Source: an uncultured Lachnospiraceae bacterium
GTDB lineage: Bacteria; Bacillota; Clostridia; Lachnospirales; Lachnospiraceae
Assembly (NCBI GenBank): GCA_947570615.1
Contig: CANOVJ010000051.1
Coordinates: forward strand, 1-32,188
DNA length: 32,188 nt
Reading direction: 5' to 3'
Position 1 is the first letter of the stretch; each line of letters starts with the position of its first letter. The notes beneath the pieces were generated by a model. The model saw nothing but the letters and a program-made list of their open reading frames with translations, was not told the DNA's origin and ran no database searches. The position numbers and the translations under genes were made by a program. Of this stretch, positions 15,256-22,307 are shown piece after piece.

Positions 15256-16065
15256 TTAAACGAAGCTCCCGGATGTTTCCTGTAATTGCAGGGCCGTCCT
15301 GGCCGTGAGCACATTCACCAGATGACTCCGGTAGCGGGCGCTGCCCCGCATATTGCTGCCGGTAGGGACATGCTCCGCGGCGTACGCGCCGAACGCCCGG
15401 GCCTTCCGGGGCGTGATCCCTCCATCGATAAGCCCCTCTTTATCTTCTATTATAACAGCCCTGCCGGGGCGGGCCCCCAGGGCGAACCTGCAGCTCTCCT
15501 TCCCCGGGGAAAAAGCCCCGCAGCAGGTGAGCACGGGAAAATCCGTCCGGGTATTGCGCACGCTTTCATAGTGAAAAAGCAGCGGCGTCTTTTTCACCAG
15601 GATATGGGTAAGCACATCCCTGTCCGCTCCCTGCCGGGCAAATTCCTCCATGGGAACGACGCCGCCCTGATACAGCTCCACATAGCTGTCCATGGCAAGA
15701 AACACTGTGAGCACGTCGGAAAACCCGAACCGGCCAAAAATGCTCCCTCCTGCCGTAGCCAGATTGCGGAACTGAACCCCCACGATACAGCGCAGCGCCT
15801 CCTTCATGGCTCCGCCCGTGTACTGTGCAAGGCCGGGGTGCGTCTCGAGCTGCCGCAGAGTGACCATGGCTCCGATCCGAAACGCTTCCTTCGTCTCCTC
15901 TATGGTATCAAGCCCCAGATCTGAGAGATCGATGGCGGTCTGCACCGTCCCCCGCTGCATTTTCATCCACAGCATACCGCCCACGATCCGGCTGCCGCGC
16001 TGCTGATTCAACTGCCATGCCTGCTTAAGACTCTCTGCCCTTTTGTATTCTCTGATCGTCAGCAT
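15256..16065 (-). CDS. xdhB: Xanthine dehydrogenase-type FAD-binding subunit
   Basis: A 269-aa FAD subunit of the CoxM/XdhB family, the exit point for electrons to NAD+ or another acceptor. Residues ~30-36 (IVGGMLWM) correspond to the first FAD pyrophosphate loop. NLATAGGSIFGRFGFSD (~110) is the second FAD-binding motif, in the typical 'GN....P..D' position but with FGRFGFSD. The C-terminal ~90 residues are the CO dehydrogenase flavoprotein C-terminal domain. The start at 16065 is chosen for AAGGAGAAGGAG upstream. It is the first gene of the xdh operon, behind a promoter at 16111-16139. It is slightly short compared with the ~290-aa norm. Confidence 0.92.
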   Translation of the reverse strand: MLTIREYKRAESLKQAWQLNQQRGSRIVGGMLWMKMQRGTVQTAIDLSDLGLDTIEETKEAFRIGAMVTLRQLETHPGLAQYTGGAMKEALRCIVGVQFRNLATAGGSIFGRFGFSDVLTVFLAMDSYVELYQGGVVPMEEFARQGADRDVLTHILVKKTPLLFHYESVRNTRTDFPVLTCCGAFSPGKESCRFALGARPGRAVIIEDKEGLIDGGITPRKARAFGAYAAEHVPTGSNMRGSARYRSHLVNVLTARTALQLQETSGSFV

Positions 16066-16110
16066 AGGTATTCTCCTTCTCCTTTGGGGAAATCCGTTCA
16101 CGCCAGTTTC

Positions 16111-16139
16111 AGTGTAGCATACGCAGGTGGGAAGTTCAA
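16111..16139 (-). promoter_or_regulatory. Candidate promoter of the xdh operon
   Basis: TTGAAC (16134-16139), 17-nt spacer, TACACT (16111-16116), 46 bp upstream of the FAD-subunit start. Both boxes match consensus at four of six positions. Confidence 0.55.
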
Positions 16140-16148
16140 TGAAATCCG

Positions 16149-16177
16149 TTGCCGGAGCGCATTGTCTGTGATATGAT
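16149..16177 (+). promoter_or_regulatory. Candidate divergent promoter of the glycosylase/ABC operon
   Basis: TTGCCG (16149-16154), 17-nt spacer, TATGAT (16172-16177), 40 bp upstream of the start at 16218. It lies back to back with the xdh promoter, the -35 boxes being only ~10 bp apart, so one regulator could act on both. Confidence 0.55.
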
Positions 16178-16217
16178 TACGCTACCGGGGCCTTTGGCGC
16201 GCCCGGAAGGAGACCAT

Positions 16218-16973
16218 ATGCTAAATGCGCTGGAAATATACGAAATTTTGCTGGCCGCCTACGGCAGGCCCCGTTGGTGGTCGGACGACGCCTTCACGGT
16301 GATGTTCCAGTCGGTGCTGGTGCAGAACACCACCTTCAGCGGCGTGGAAAAAACCTGCGCCGCCATAGGAAAACGGCTGACCCCGCAGTACATGGAGCGT
16401 CTGTCCACACAGGAGCTTGAGGAGCTGATCACCCCCTGCGGCTTTTACAGGGCGAAGGCCAGAACCATCCAGGCTCTCATCGCGTGGTTTCGCAGATACC
16501 GGTTCGATCCCCGAGGGGCGCAGGACGTCCCCACCCACGATCTGCGAAAGGAGCTGCTGGCCATCCGGGGAATCGGGGCGGAAACGGCGGACGTCATTCT
16601 GGTGTACGCCTTTTACCGGCCTTCCTTTGTGATCGACGCCTATACCCGCCGTTTTCTTTCACGGCTTGGCCATTCCTTTTCGGATGATACGGCCATCCGG
16701 GAATTTATGGTGTCCGTCCTGCCCCGGGACGCCAGGCTTTACGGATGGTATCACTGGCTGATTCTGGATCACTGTATTTCCTGCTGCCGCAAAAGCCCCG
16801 TGTGCGGGGCGTGCCCGCTTCGGGAATACTGTGAGCGGCCGGCGGCAGAAAGGGAAACGGCTTCCCCTGGCAGACAGGAAAAAATCTGCTACAATACAGA
16901 AAATATACCGCCCCGGCGGCGCACGGCCTTTGCGGCGGACAGCGGAGAAATCCCTCCGCTTCATTTACCCTGA
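16218..16973 (+). CDS. Endonuclease III-like base-excision DNA glycosylase (HhH-GPD, 4Fe-4S)
   Basis: A 251-aa DNA repair enzyme of the endonuclease III superfamily. The helix-hairpin-helix is LLAIRGIGAETADVIL (~113-128), with the catalytic Asp at 140 (VIDAYTRRF). The position of the Schiff-base lysine of Nth (GVGRK) is Glu122, so beta-lyase activity should be absent. This matches the COG2231/MagIII-like branch, which acts as monofunctional glycosylases, for example on alkylated bases. The 4Fe-4S cluster ligands are Cys189, Cys196, Cys199 and Cys205 (C-x6-C-x2-C-x5-C). The last ~40 residues are unlike the family and overlap the candidate promoter of the ABC genes. GGAAGGAG fixes the start at 16218. 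It lies 26 bp before the lipoprotein gene. Confidence 0.9.
   Translation: MLNALEIYEILLAAYGRPRWWSDDAFTVMFQSVLVQNTTFSGVEKTCAAIGKRLTPQYMERLSTQELEELITPCGFYRAKARTIQALIAWFRRYRFDPRGAQDVPTHDLRKELLAIRGIGAETADVILVYAFYRPSFVIDAYTRRFLSRLGHSFSDDTAIREFMVSVLPRDARLYGWYHWLILDHCISCCRKSPVCGACPLREYCERPAAERETASPGRQEKICYNTENIPPRRRTAFAADSGEIPPLHLP
16868..16895 (+). promoter_or_regulatory. Possible internal promoter for the ABC importer
   Basis: TGGCAG (16868-16873), 16-nt spacer, TACAAT (16890-16895), within the 3' end of the glycosylase gene and ~105 bp before the substrate-binding protein start. The local AT-rich patch in a GC-rich gene is suggestive, but the -35 is weak. Confidence 0.4.
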
Positions 16974-16999
16974 ACTGCAGAGAAAGGAACGGACGAAAC

Positions 17000-18118
17000 A
17001 TGAAAAATATAAAAAAATGGCTGCCGCTTTTGCTGGCGCTGTCCCTGGCCTTTTCCACGACAGCCTGCGGCGGCGGTTCCCGCGGGAACACAGATTCCTC
17101 CGCGGACAGCTCGGGAAATCAGGCCTCTTCCTCCGCAGAGGATACGGCTTCCTCCCCGGCGCCGTCCGGCGAGGCCAGGCAGACTCTCTATCCCGTCACC
17201 CTCACCGACCAGTTAGGCCGGGAAGTGACGCTTGAAAAGGAGCCGCAAAGTCTTGTCAGCGGATACTACATTTCCACCAGTCTTCTTCTTGCCCTGGGCT
17301 GTGGGGACAGGCTCGTCGGCGTGGAGGCCAAAGCGGAAAGCCGGGCGCTCTACCGCTTAAGCGCCCCTTACCTGACAAAGCTTCCCAGCACAGGCTCCGC
17401 CAAAGAGTTTGATCTGGAGGGCTGTGCCGCCCTGCATCCCGATCTGGTGGTGGTTCCCGCCAGATTAAAGGATTCCATTCCCGCCCTGGAGGAGCTGGGG
17501 CTGACGGTTCTCGCCGTGAATCCGGAGGATCAGGAGCTGCTCACACAGGCCGCCCTTCTGCTGGGGGAAGCCACCAATACGCTCTCTGCCGCAGACGCCC
17601 TGATCCGTTTCCAGGAGGAGCAGCTTGGCTTTTCCCAAAGCATCCTGGCCGGGGTGCAGACGCCCTGCGTCTATCTCTCCGGCAACAGCTCCCTGCTCAA
17701 CGCCGCCGGCTCCGAAATGTATCAGAACAGCCTGATTGAGAACGCGGGCGGCGTGAATGTGGCCGGAGAGCTTACGGGCAATTACTGGGGAGAAATTTCC
17801 TATGAGCAGCTCCTTATCTGGGATCCCGAGTATATCATCCTTGCCTCCGATGCAGCATACACGGTGGACTCTGTTCTCTCCGACCCCAATCTGGCCCAGT
17901 GCCGGGCGGTAAAAAACGGACATGTGTACCAGCTCCCCAACGCTGTCGAGTCCTGGGATTCCCCGGTTCCGGGCAGCGTGCTTGGCAGCCTGTGGCTGGC
18001 CTCCATCCTGCACCCGGAGCAATACCCTGACACACAGTGGAAGGAGACTGCGGTTTCCTTCTATGAAACCTTTTACGGCTTTACGCCCGAGCCTGAGAGC
18101 CTTTATGCCGCGGACTGA
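17000..18118 (+). CDS. ABC importer substrate-binding lipoprotein (FepB/BtuF/MolA class)
   Basis: A 372-aa extracytoplasmic binding protein. Residues 1-~23 form a lipoprotein signal ending in FSTTACGGG. A Ser/Gly/Ala-rich linker (~25-60) tethers it. Residues ~65-365 are the two-lobed, helix-spanned class III fold used for Fe-siderophores, haem, B12 and, in MolA, molybdate/tungstate. Typical segments are VTLTDQLGREVTLEKEPQ at the N-lobe start, HPDLVVVP in the middle and LLIWDPEYIILAS in the C-lobe. Late Arg/Trp residues are present (AESWDSPVPGSVLGSLWLASILHP). The ligand is not shown by sequence alone. The neighbourhood (Mo hydroxylase, MocA-like protein) makes molybdate a good hypothesis; iron-siderophore uptake is the default alternative. 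Confidence 0.9.
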   Translation: MKNIKKWLPLLLALSLAFSTTACGGGSRGNTDSSADSSGNQASSSAEDTASSPAPSGEARQTLYPVTLTDQLGREVTLEKEPQSLVSGYYISTSLLLALGCGDRLVGVEAKAESRALYRLSAPYLTKLPSTGSAKEFDLEGCAALHPDLVVVPARLKDSIPALEELGLTVLAVNPEDQELLTQAALLLGEATNTLSAADALIRFQEEQLGFSQSILAGVQTPCVYLSGNSSLLNAAGSEMYQNSLIENAGGVNVAGELTGNYWGEISYEQLLIWDPEYIILASDAAYTVDSVLSDPNLAQCRAVKNGHVYQLPNAVESWDSPVPGSVLGSLWLASILHPEQYPDTQWKETAVSFYETFYGFTPEPESLYAAD

Positions 18119-19175
18119 TTTCCCCTCCCGCAGATCCTCACGCCGGGAAAAGGTTCTGCTGGCGGCGGCCCTTCTTCTGACAATATCGCTGGGCGTCCTC
18201 TCCCTTATGGTGGGAAAATACCCTCTCACCCCCGCCCTGCTGCTGGCGGGCGATGAGCAGGCGCTGCGGGTATTTGTGACGCTGAGGGTCCCCAGAACCT
18301 GCATGGCGCTTTTAGGAGGACTGGGACTGGGAATTGCGGGCGGTGTGTTTCAGACGGTATTCCACAATCCTCTGGCTTCCCCGGATATCATCGGCGTATC
18401 CTCCGGGGCCAGCGCGGGGGCGGCTTTCGGCATCCTGTTTCTCTCTCCGGGCCTGTCCCCGGGGGGGCTCTTTGGCCTGCCCGGGGGACTGGCGCACATT
18501 TTATCCTCCGGCGCTGTGAGCGTCACCCTCTCCGCCTTTCTGGGAGGGCTTCTGGCGGTTCTTCTGACGCTGGCTCTCGGGGCCCTCGCCCCGGGAAAGA
18601 GCAGCGCCTCCATTGTCCTTGCAGGCATCGCCGTCCACTCCCTGGCCCAGACTCTGCTGATGGGCCTTAAGCTGCTGGCCGACCCGGAAAGGGAGCTGGC
18701 CTCCGTTGAATACTGGCTTATGGGGAGTCTGAACGGCGTCAGTCTCCACCGCCTGCCGGCGACCCTCTTCATCGGACTGGGATGCGCCGGGGGGATTTTT
18801 CTGCTCTACCGTCAGCTCCTGCTTCTGTCCCTGGAGGAATCGGAAAGCCGGATGCTGGGCGTACACGTGGGAAGAGTGCGGCTTCTGATACTCCTGCTGG
18901 CCACGCTGCTCACGGCCTGTGCCATCAGCAACACCGGCCTGATCAGCTTCGTCGGCCTGCTGGCCCCTCACACGGCCCGGCTCCTTACGGGAACCGGCCG
19001 CCCTTCCACTCTGCTTCTGGGCGGATTTGCGGGGAGCATCCTTCTTCTGGGAGCGGATCTGCTGGCCCGAAGCGTATCTTCCGGCGAGCTTCCCGTAAGC
19101 ATCTTTACTTCCCTGCTGGGAGCGCCCTTTCTGATTTACCTGCTTGTGAAATCCGCCCATACGCCTTACCGTTGA
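18105..19175 (+). CDS. FecCD-family ABC importer permease
   Basis: A 356-aa integral membrane permease of the FecCD/BtuC type, about ten helices, working as a homodimer. Recognisable family segments are LRVPRTCMALLGGLGLGIAGGVFQ, NPLASPDIIGVSSGASAGA and, near the end, GLISFVGLLAPHTARLLTG followed by a cytosolic coupling helix. The start at 18105 overlaps the binding-protein gene by 14 bp and has only a weak GAG upstream, so translation probably depends on coupling. An earlier in-frame ATG would place most of an unrelated sequence in front and is rejected. The N-terminal ~20 residues are Arg-rich and cytosolic. Confidence 0.93.
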   Translation: MPRTDFPSRRSSRREKVLLAAALLLTISLGVLSLMVGKYPLTPALLLAGDEQALRVFVTLRVPRTCMALLGGLGLGIAGGVFQTVFHNPLASPDIIGVSSGASAGAAFGILFLSPGLSPGGLFGLPGGLAHILSSGAVSVTLSAFLGGLLAVLLTLALGALAPGKSSASIVLAGIAVHSLAQTLLMGLKLLADPERELASVEYWLMGSLNGVSLHRLPATLFIGLGCAGGIFLLYRQLLLLSLEESESRMLGVHVGRVRLLILLLATLLTACAISNTGLISFVGLLAPHTARLLTGTGRPSTLLLGGFAGSILLLGADLLARSVSSGELPVSIFTSLLGAPFLIYLLVKSAHTPYR

Positions 19176-19247
19176 CTGCGACGGGCCTCAAAACCGTCAC
19201 AAACCATGCGCCGGTTCACAGGCCCTGCCTGAACAGATGGAGATACC

Positions 19248-20060
19248 ATGGATCCAGCTTTTTTTACCGCCAAAAACATAAGCGCCGGATACGGAAAACA
19301 GACCGTCCTTGAGGACGTCTCCTTTTCCCTGGAGCCGGGAACCATCACCGGGCTTTTGGGCGCAAACGGCAGTGGAAAATCCACCCTGCTGAAAGCCGTC
19401 TGCCGCCTGCTGCCCGCCAGGGGAACCTGCCTGCTAAAGGGACAGCCGCTGGATACCCTCCCCCGGCGCAGGCTTGCCAAAGAAATCAGCTATATTCCCC
19501 AGCGAAGCGGCGTCATCCTCTCCCTCCCCCTCCTGGAGGTGGTGCTGATGGGCTTTAATCCCGGGCTGGGTCTTCTGCAAAGGCCCTCCCGGACACAGCG
19601 CGACGCCGCCCGTCAGGCTCTCGCCGCCGTGGGGCTTACGGGAATGGAGGATACGGATTACCTTACCCTGAGCGAAGGCCAGAAGCAGCTCTGCATCCTG
19701 GCCAGGACCCTGGTGGAGGATACCTCCCTGCTGCTTCTGGATGAACCGGACAGCGCGCTGGATTTCCATAACCGCTGCCACAGCCTGCAAATCCTGCAAG
19801 GTCTTATCCGCAATCAGGAAAAGGCGGCTCTGGTCTCTGTACACGATCCGCTGCTGGCTCTGGACTTCTGCCAGCAGCTCCTTCTCTTAAAGGAAGGGCG
19901 CTGCATGGCCCTGCTGCATCCGGCTTATGACTCTCTTAACGATATGCAGGAGGCCTTCTCCCAAATCTACGGCCCGGTGTCCCTGATCCGGTGTCCGGAC
20001 CGCAGCGGGAGAGAGCGGCTGGTTCTGCTCTCAGAGCACGGAACCGCCTTCCCCTGCTGA
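19248..20060 (+). CDS. FecCD-type ABC importer ATP-binding protein
   Basis: A 270-aa ATPase. Walker A is GANGSGKST (38-46), the Q-loop is IPQRSG, the signature is LSEGQKQ (instead of LSGGQ), Walker B is LLLLDEPDSALD, and the switch His is in VSVHDPLLAL. This pattern (DEP-D-S-ALD, followed by a VHD) is that of the FepC/BtuD/FhuC group. It powers the permease encoded just upstream. GGAG precedes the ATG by 7 nt. Position 19176-19247 is a 72-bp spacer with no clear structure. The C-terminal ~40 residues are an extension with a Cys-rich end. Confidence 0.93.
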   Translation: MDPAFFTAKNISAGYGKQTVLEDVSFSLEPGTITGLLGANGSGKSTLLKAVCRLLPARGTCLLKGQPLDTLPRRRLAKEISYIPQRSGVILSLPLLEVVLMGFNPGLGLLQRPSRTQRDAARQALAAVGLTGMEDTDYLTLSEGQKQLCILARTLVEDTSLLLLDEPDSALDFHNRCHSLQILQGLIRNQEKAALVSVHDPLLALDFCQQLLLLKEGRCMALLHPAYDSLNDMQEAFSQIYGPVSLIRCPDRSGRERLVLLSEHGTAFPC

Positions 20061-20094
20061 AAAACATCAGCCTCCTGTGAAAGGAAAATCCTTT

Positions 20095-20796
20095 ATGAAA
20101 TCTGCCGGGACGAAAATCTCAGAAGCTGTCACAGCCTCTTTGGAACAAAACCGCACCGACGGGCCTGTGAAAGCCGTTGGCTGCGTCATCATGGCCTCGG
20201 GTCTTGGACGGCGTTTCGGAGGGAACAAGCTCCTGGCGGATTTTGATGGACAGCCCCTGATCTCCCGCATCCTGGAGTGCAGCGCCCGCTTCCCCTGCCT
20301 GCGGCGGCTCGTGGTCACCAGGCACGCCGGGATTGCCGCACTTTGCCGGGAAATGGGTCTTTTTGTGCTCCTTCACGATCTCCCGGACCGCAGCGATACC
20401 ATCCGGCTGGGCCTTGGACACCTACTGGCCATCGAGGACGGACAGGATCATATATGGCCGCCGGCGCATTCCCATCTTTCGGGCTGCCTGTTCTGCCCCG
20501 CCGATCAGCCTCTTCTGCGCCCGGAAAGCCTGGAGGCCCTCCTGCAGGCCTTTTTTCAGAACCCGGACAGCATCTGCCGTCCGGCATACGAAGGCCGGGC
20601 GGCCAGCCCTGTGCTGTTTGGCCGGCGCTTCTTTCCGGAGCTGCTGACCCTTCCCCGGGGCGCAGGAGGCTCCTTTCTGGCTCAAAAATATCCCGCACAG
20701 GTTGTGCAGATACCTGTACGGGATGCCTTCGAGCTTGATGATGTGGACACGCCGCAGGATCTGGCGCGTCTTTTCCTTCTCTCCAAAGGGATATGA
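20095..20796 (+). CDS. mocA: MocA-like molybdenum cofactor nucleotidyltransferase
   Basis: A 233-aa MobA-like NTP transferase. MocA-type enzymes add CMP to molybdopterin for enzymes of the xanthine oxidase family. The nucleotide-binding loop is VIMASGLGRRFGGNKLL (~32-48). LFCPADQPLL (~134-143) supplies the Mg2+-binding Asp. SPVLFGRRFF and LPRGAGGSFLA are the MocA cofactor-side motifs, and ELDDVDTPQDL is the C-terminal metal motif. The first ~27 residues are extra. The start at 20095 is set by AAGGA nine nt upstream; a GTG at 20077 has no binding site. It follows the importer ATPase by 34 bp, and the nearest Mo enzyme is the xdh operon. Confidence 0.87.
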   Translation: MKSAGTKISEAVTASLEQNRTDGPVKAVGCVIMASGLGRRFGGNKLLADFDGQPLISRILECSARFPCLRRLVVTRHAGIAALCREMGLFVLLHDLPDRSDTIRLGLGHLLAIEDGQDHIWPPAHSHLSGCLFCPADQPLLRPESLEALLQAFFQNPDSICRPAYEGRAASPVLFGRRFFPELLTLPRGAGGSFLAQKYPAQVVQIPVRDAFELDDVDTPQDLARLFLLSKGI

Positions 20797-20798
20797 GC

Positions 20799-22199
20799 TC
20801 AGACGCTCTCCTTCTCCTTCGGCAGAAGCACATTCAGAAGAATGGCCACCACGGCTGCCGGAACGATACCCGAACCGCCGAAAATCAGCTGAACCGCCTG
20901 GGGCGTATTGGCCAGAATGCCGGTGTTTGCACCCATGCCGTAGCCCACGCCCAGCGCCACGGATACGATGGTCAGGTTTCTGGGCGTCATGGGGCCTTTC
21001 ATGATAAGCTGGATTCCGCTGACCACAATGGAGGAAAACATCATCACGGCCGCCCCGCCCAGAACCGCCTGGGGCATGATGGAAACCAGCGCGCCCAGCT
21101 TGGGAATCAGGCCGCACAGGATCAGGAAGATGGCTCCCGTGGCCAGAGCAAAACGGTTGACCACTTTAGTCATGGCCACCAGTCCCACATTCTGGCTGAA
21201 GGAGGTGTTGGGCAGTACGCCAAAAATCGCTGCAAAGGAGGAGCCCACTCCGTCACAGATCACGCCGCCGGAGAGCTCTCTGTCGGTGGCCTCCCTTCCC
21301 ACGCCGCCTTCCATCACGCCGGAAATGTCTCCCACTGTCTCCACCGCCGTCACGATAAACATGATCATAACCGGGATGATGGCGCGCATATCGAAGACGA
21401 TCTTTACAGGCATCAGGGAGGGAATGGCAAACCACCCCGCCTCTCTCACCTTACTCCAGTTCAGCACCCAGGCCTTCGTGTATTCCACTCCGTCCGCCGT
21501 CACTCCGGTGGTGGGCAGCGCCAGTCCCATGATAAAGGCCACGATGTATCCGGCCACAATGCCGATTAAAATGGAAGCCGAGCCTGCGATTCCCTTCACC
21601 CCGTGTTTCAGCACCAGAATCACTATCAGCACGAAAAGCGCCAGCAGAAGGTTCTCCACGGAGCCGAAATCCTTCGCGTTATTTCCGCCTCCAAAGGTAT
21701 TGATCCCCACCGAGATCAGGGACAGCCCGATGGAGAGAACCACTGTTCCCGTCACCACCGAAGGGAAAAATTTCCGCAGGGGCTTTAAGAAAAATCCCAG
21801 GATCCCCTCAAAAATACCGCCTAAAACAGACGCTCCCATCATCGCGCCGTATGCCGCCGCACCGCCGCCCATGCTTGCCGCCACGCTGTTAAAGACGCCG
21901 ATAAAGCCGGAGCTCGTTCCCATGATGATAGGCACCTTTCCTCCCACCGGCCCCAGCGCATAGAGCTGGACCAGCGTCACAAGCCCTGCCACCAGCATGG
22001 CGTTTTGCAGAAGGCTGACCTGCAGGTCCGCAAATTCTCCCCCCGCGATACCGCACGCGCCGGTTATGATCAGGATCGGCGTCAGGTTTCCCACAAACAT
22101 TGCCAGCACATGCTGTAAGCCCAACGGGATCGCCTGCGCCAGCGGCATTTTCGCCTCAAACCGGTACGCCGCCTGAGACAACTCTTTTTTGTTCTCCAT
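20799..22199 (-). CDS. NCS2 nucleobase:cation symporter (uracil/xanthine permease family)
   Basis: A 466-aa inner-membrane transporter of the nucleobase-ascorbate family, about 14 helices, importing a purine (xanthine, urate or uracil) with a proton. The entry segment ends IPLGLQHVLAMFVGNLTP, a family hallmark. VETVGDISGVMEGG and FGVLPNTSFSQNVGLVAMTK form the substrate-binding signature, with the conserved QNVG. Length and topology are normal. AGGAGG lies 7 nt before the ATG. It converges on the mocA gene with the two stop codons only 2 bp apart. Together with the xdh operon it suggests uptake and oxidation of a purine. Specificity is inferred from neighbours, not from residues. Confidence 0.95.
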   Translation of the reverse strand: MENKKELSQAAYRFEAKMPLAQAIPLGLQHVLAMFVGNLTPILIITGACGIAGGEFADLQVSLLQNAMLVAGLVTLVQLYALGPVGGKVPIIMGTSSGFIGVFNSVAASMGGGAAAYGAMMGASVLGGIFEGILGFFLKPLRKFFPSVVTGTVVLSIGLSLISVGINTFGGGNNAKDFGSVENLLLALFVLIVILVLKHGVKGIAGSASILIGIVAGYIVAFIMGLALPTTGVTADGVEYTKAWVLNWSKVREAGWFAIPSLMPVKIVFDMRAIIPVMIMFIVTAVETVGDISGVMEGGVGREATDRELSGGVICDGVGSSFAAIFGVLPNTSFSQNVGLVAMTKVVNRFALATGAIFLILCGLIPKLGALVSIMPQAVLGGAAVMMFSSIVVSGIQLIMKGPMTPRNLTIVSVALGVGYGMGANTGILANTPQAVQLIFGGSGIVPAAVVAILLNVLLPKEKESV

Positions 22200-22228
22200 C
22201 TGATTTCCTCCTCATATGTTGAATGGTT

Positions 22229-22260
22229 CCGTGGCCCGCGCCGCGACGGCGCGGGCACGG
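22229..22260 (-). other. Strong GC hairpin in the permease leader
   Basis: CCGTG-CCCGCGCC and GGCGCGGG-CACGG type arms pair over ~13 bp around the loop GCGAC. It lies 30 bp upstream of the permease start, between it and the BlaR1 stop. There is no T tract after it, and it does not match a purine riboswitch. It could be a weak terminator of the blaR1 transcript or a leader element. Confidence 0.5.
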
Positions 22261-22307
22261 CTGATGTCCGTATCATATAACATATGGGGTGGCGGCGCAA
22301 TCCCTTT

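Noticed and set aside
22229-22260. Purine riboswitch before the NCS2 permease
   Set aside because: The leader is too short and holds only one GC hairpin; none of the conserved purine-riboswitch junction sequence is present.
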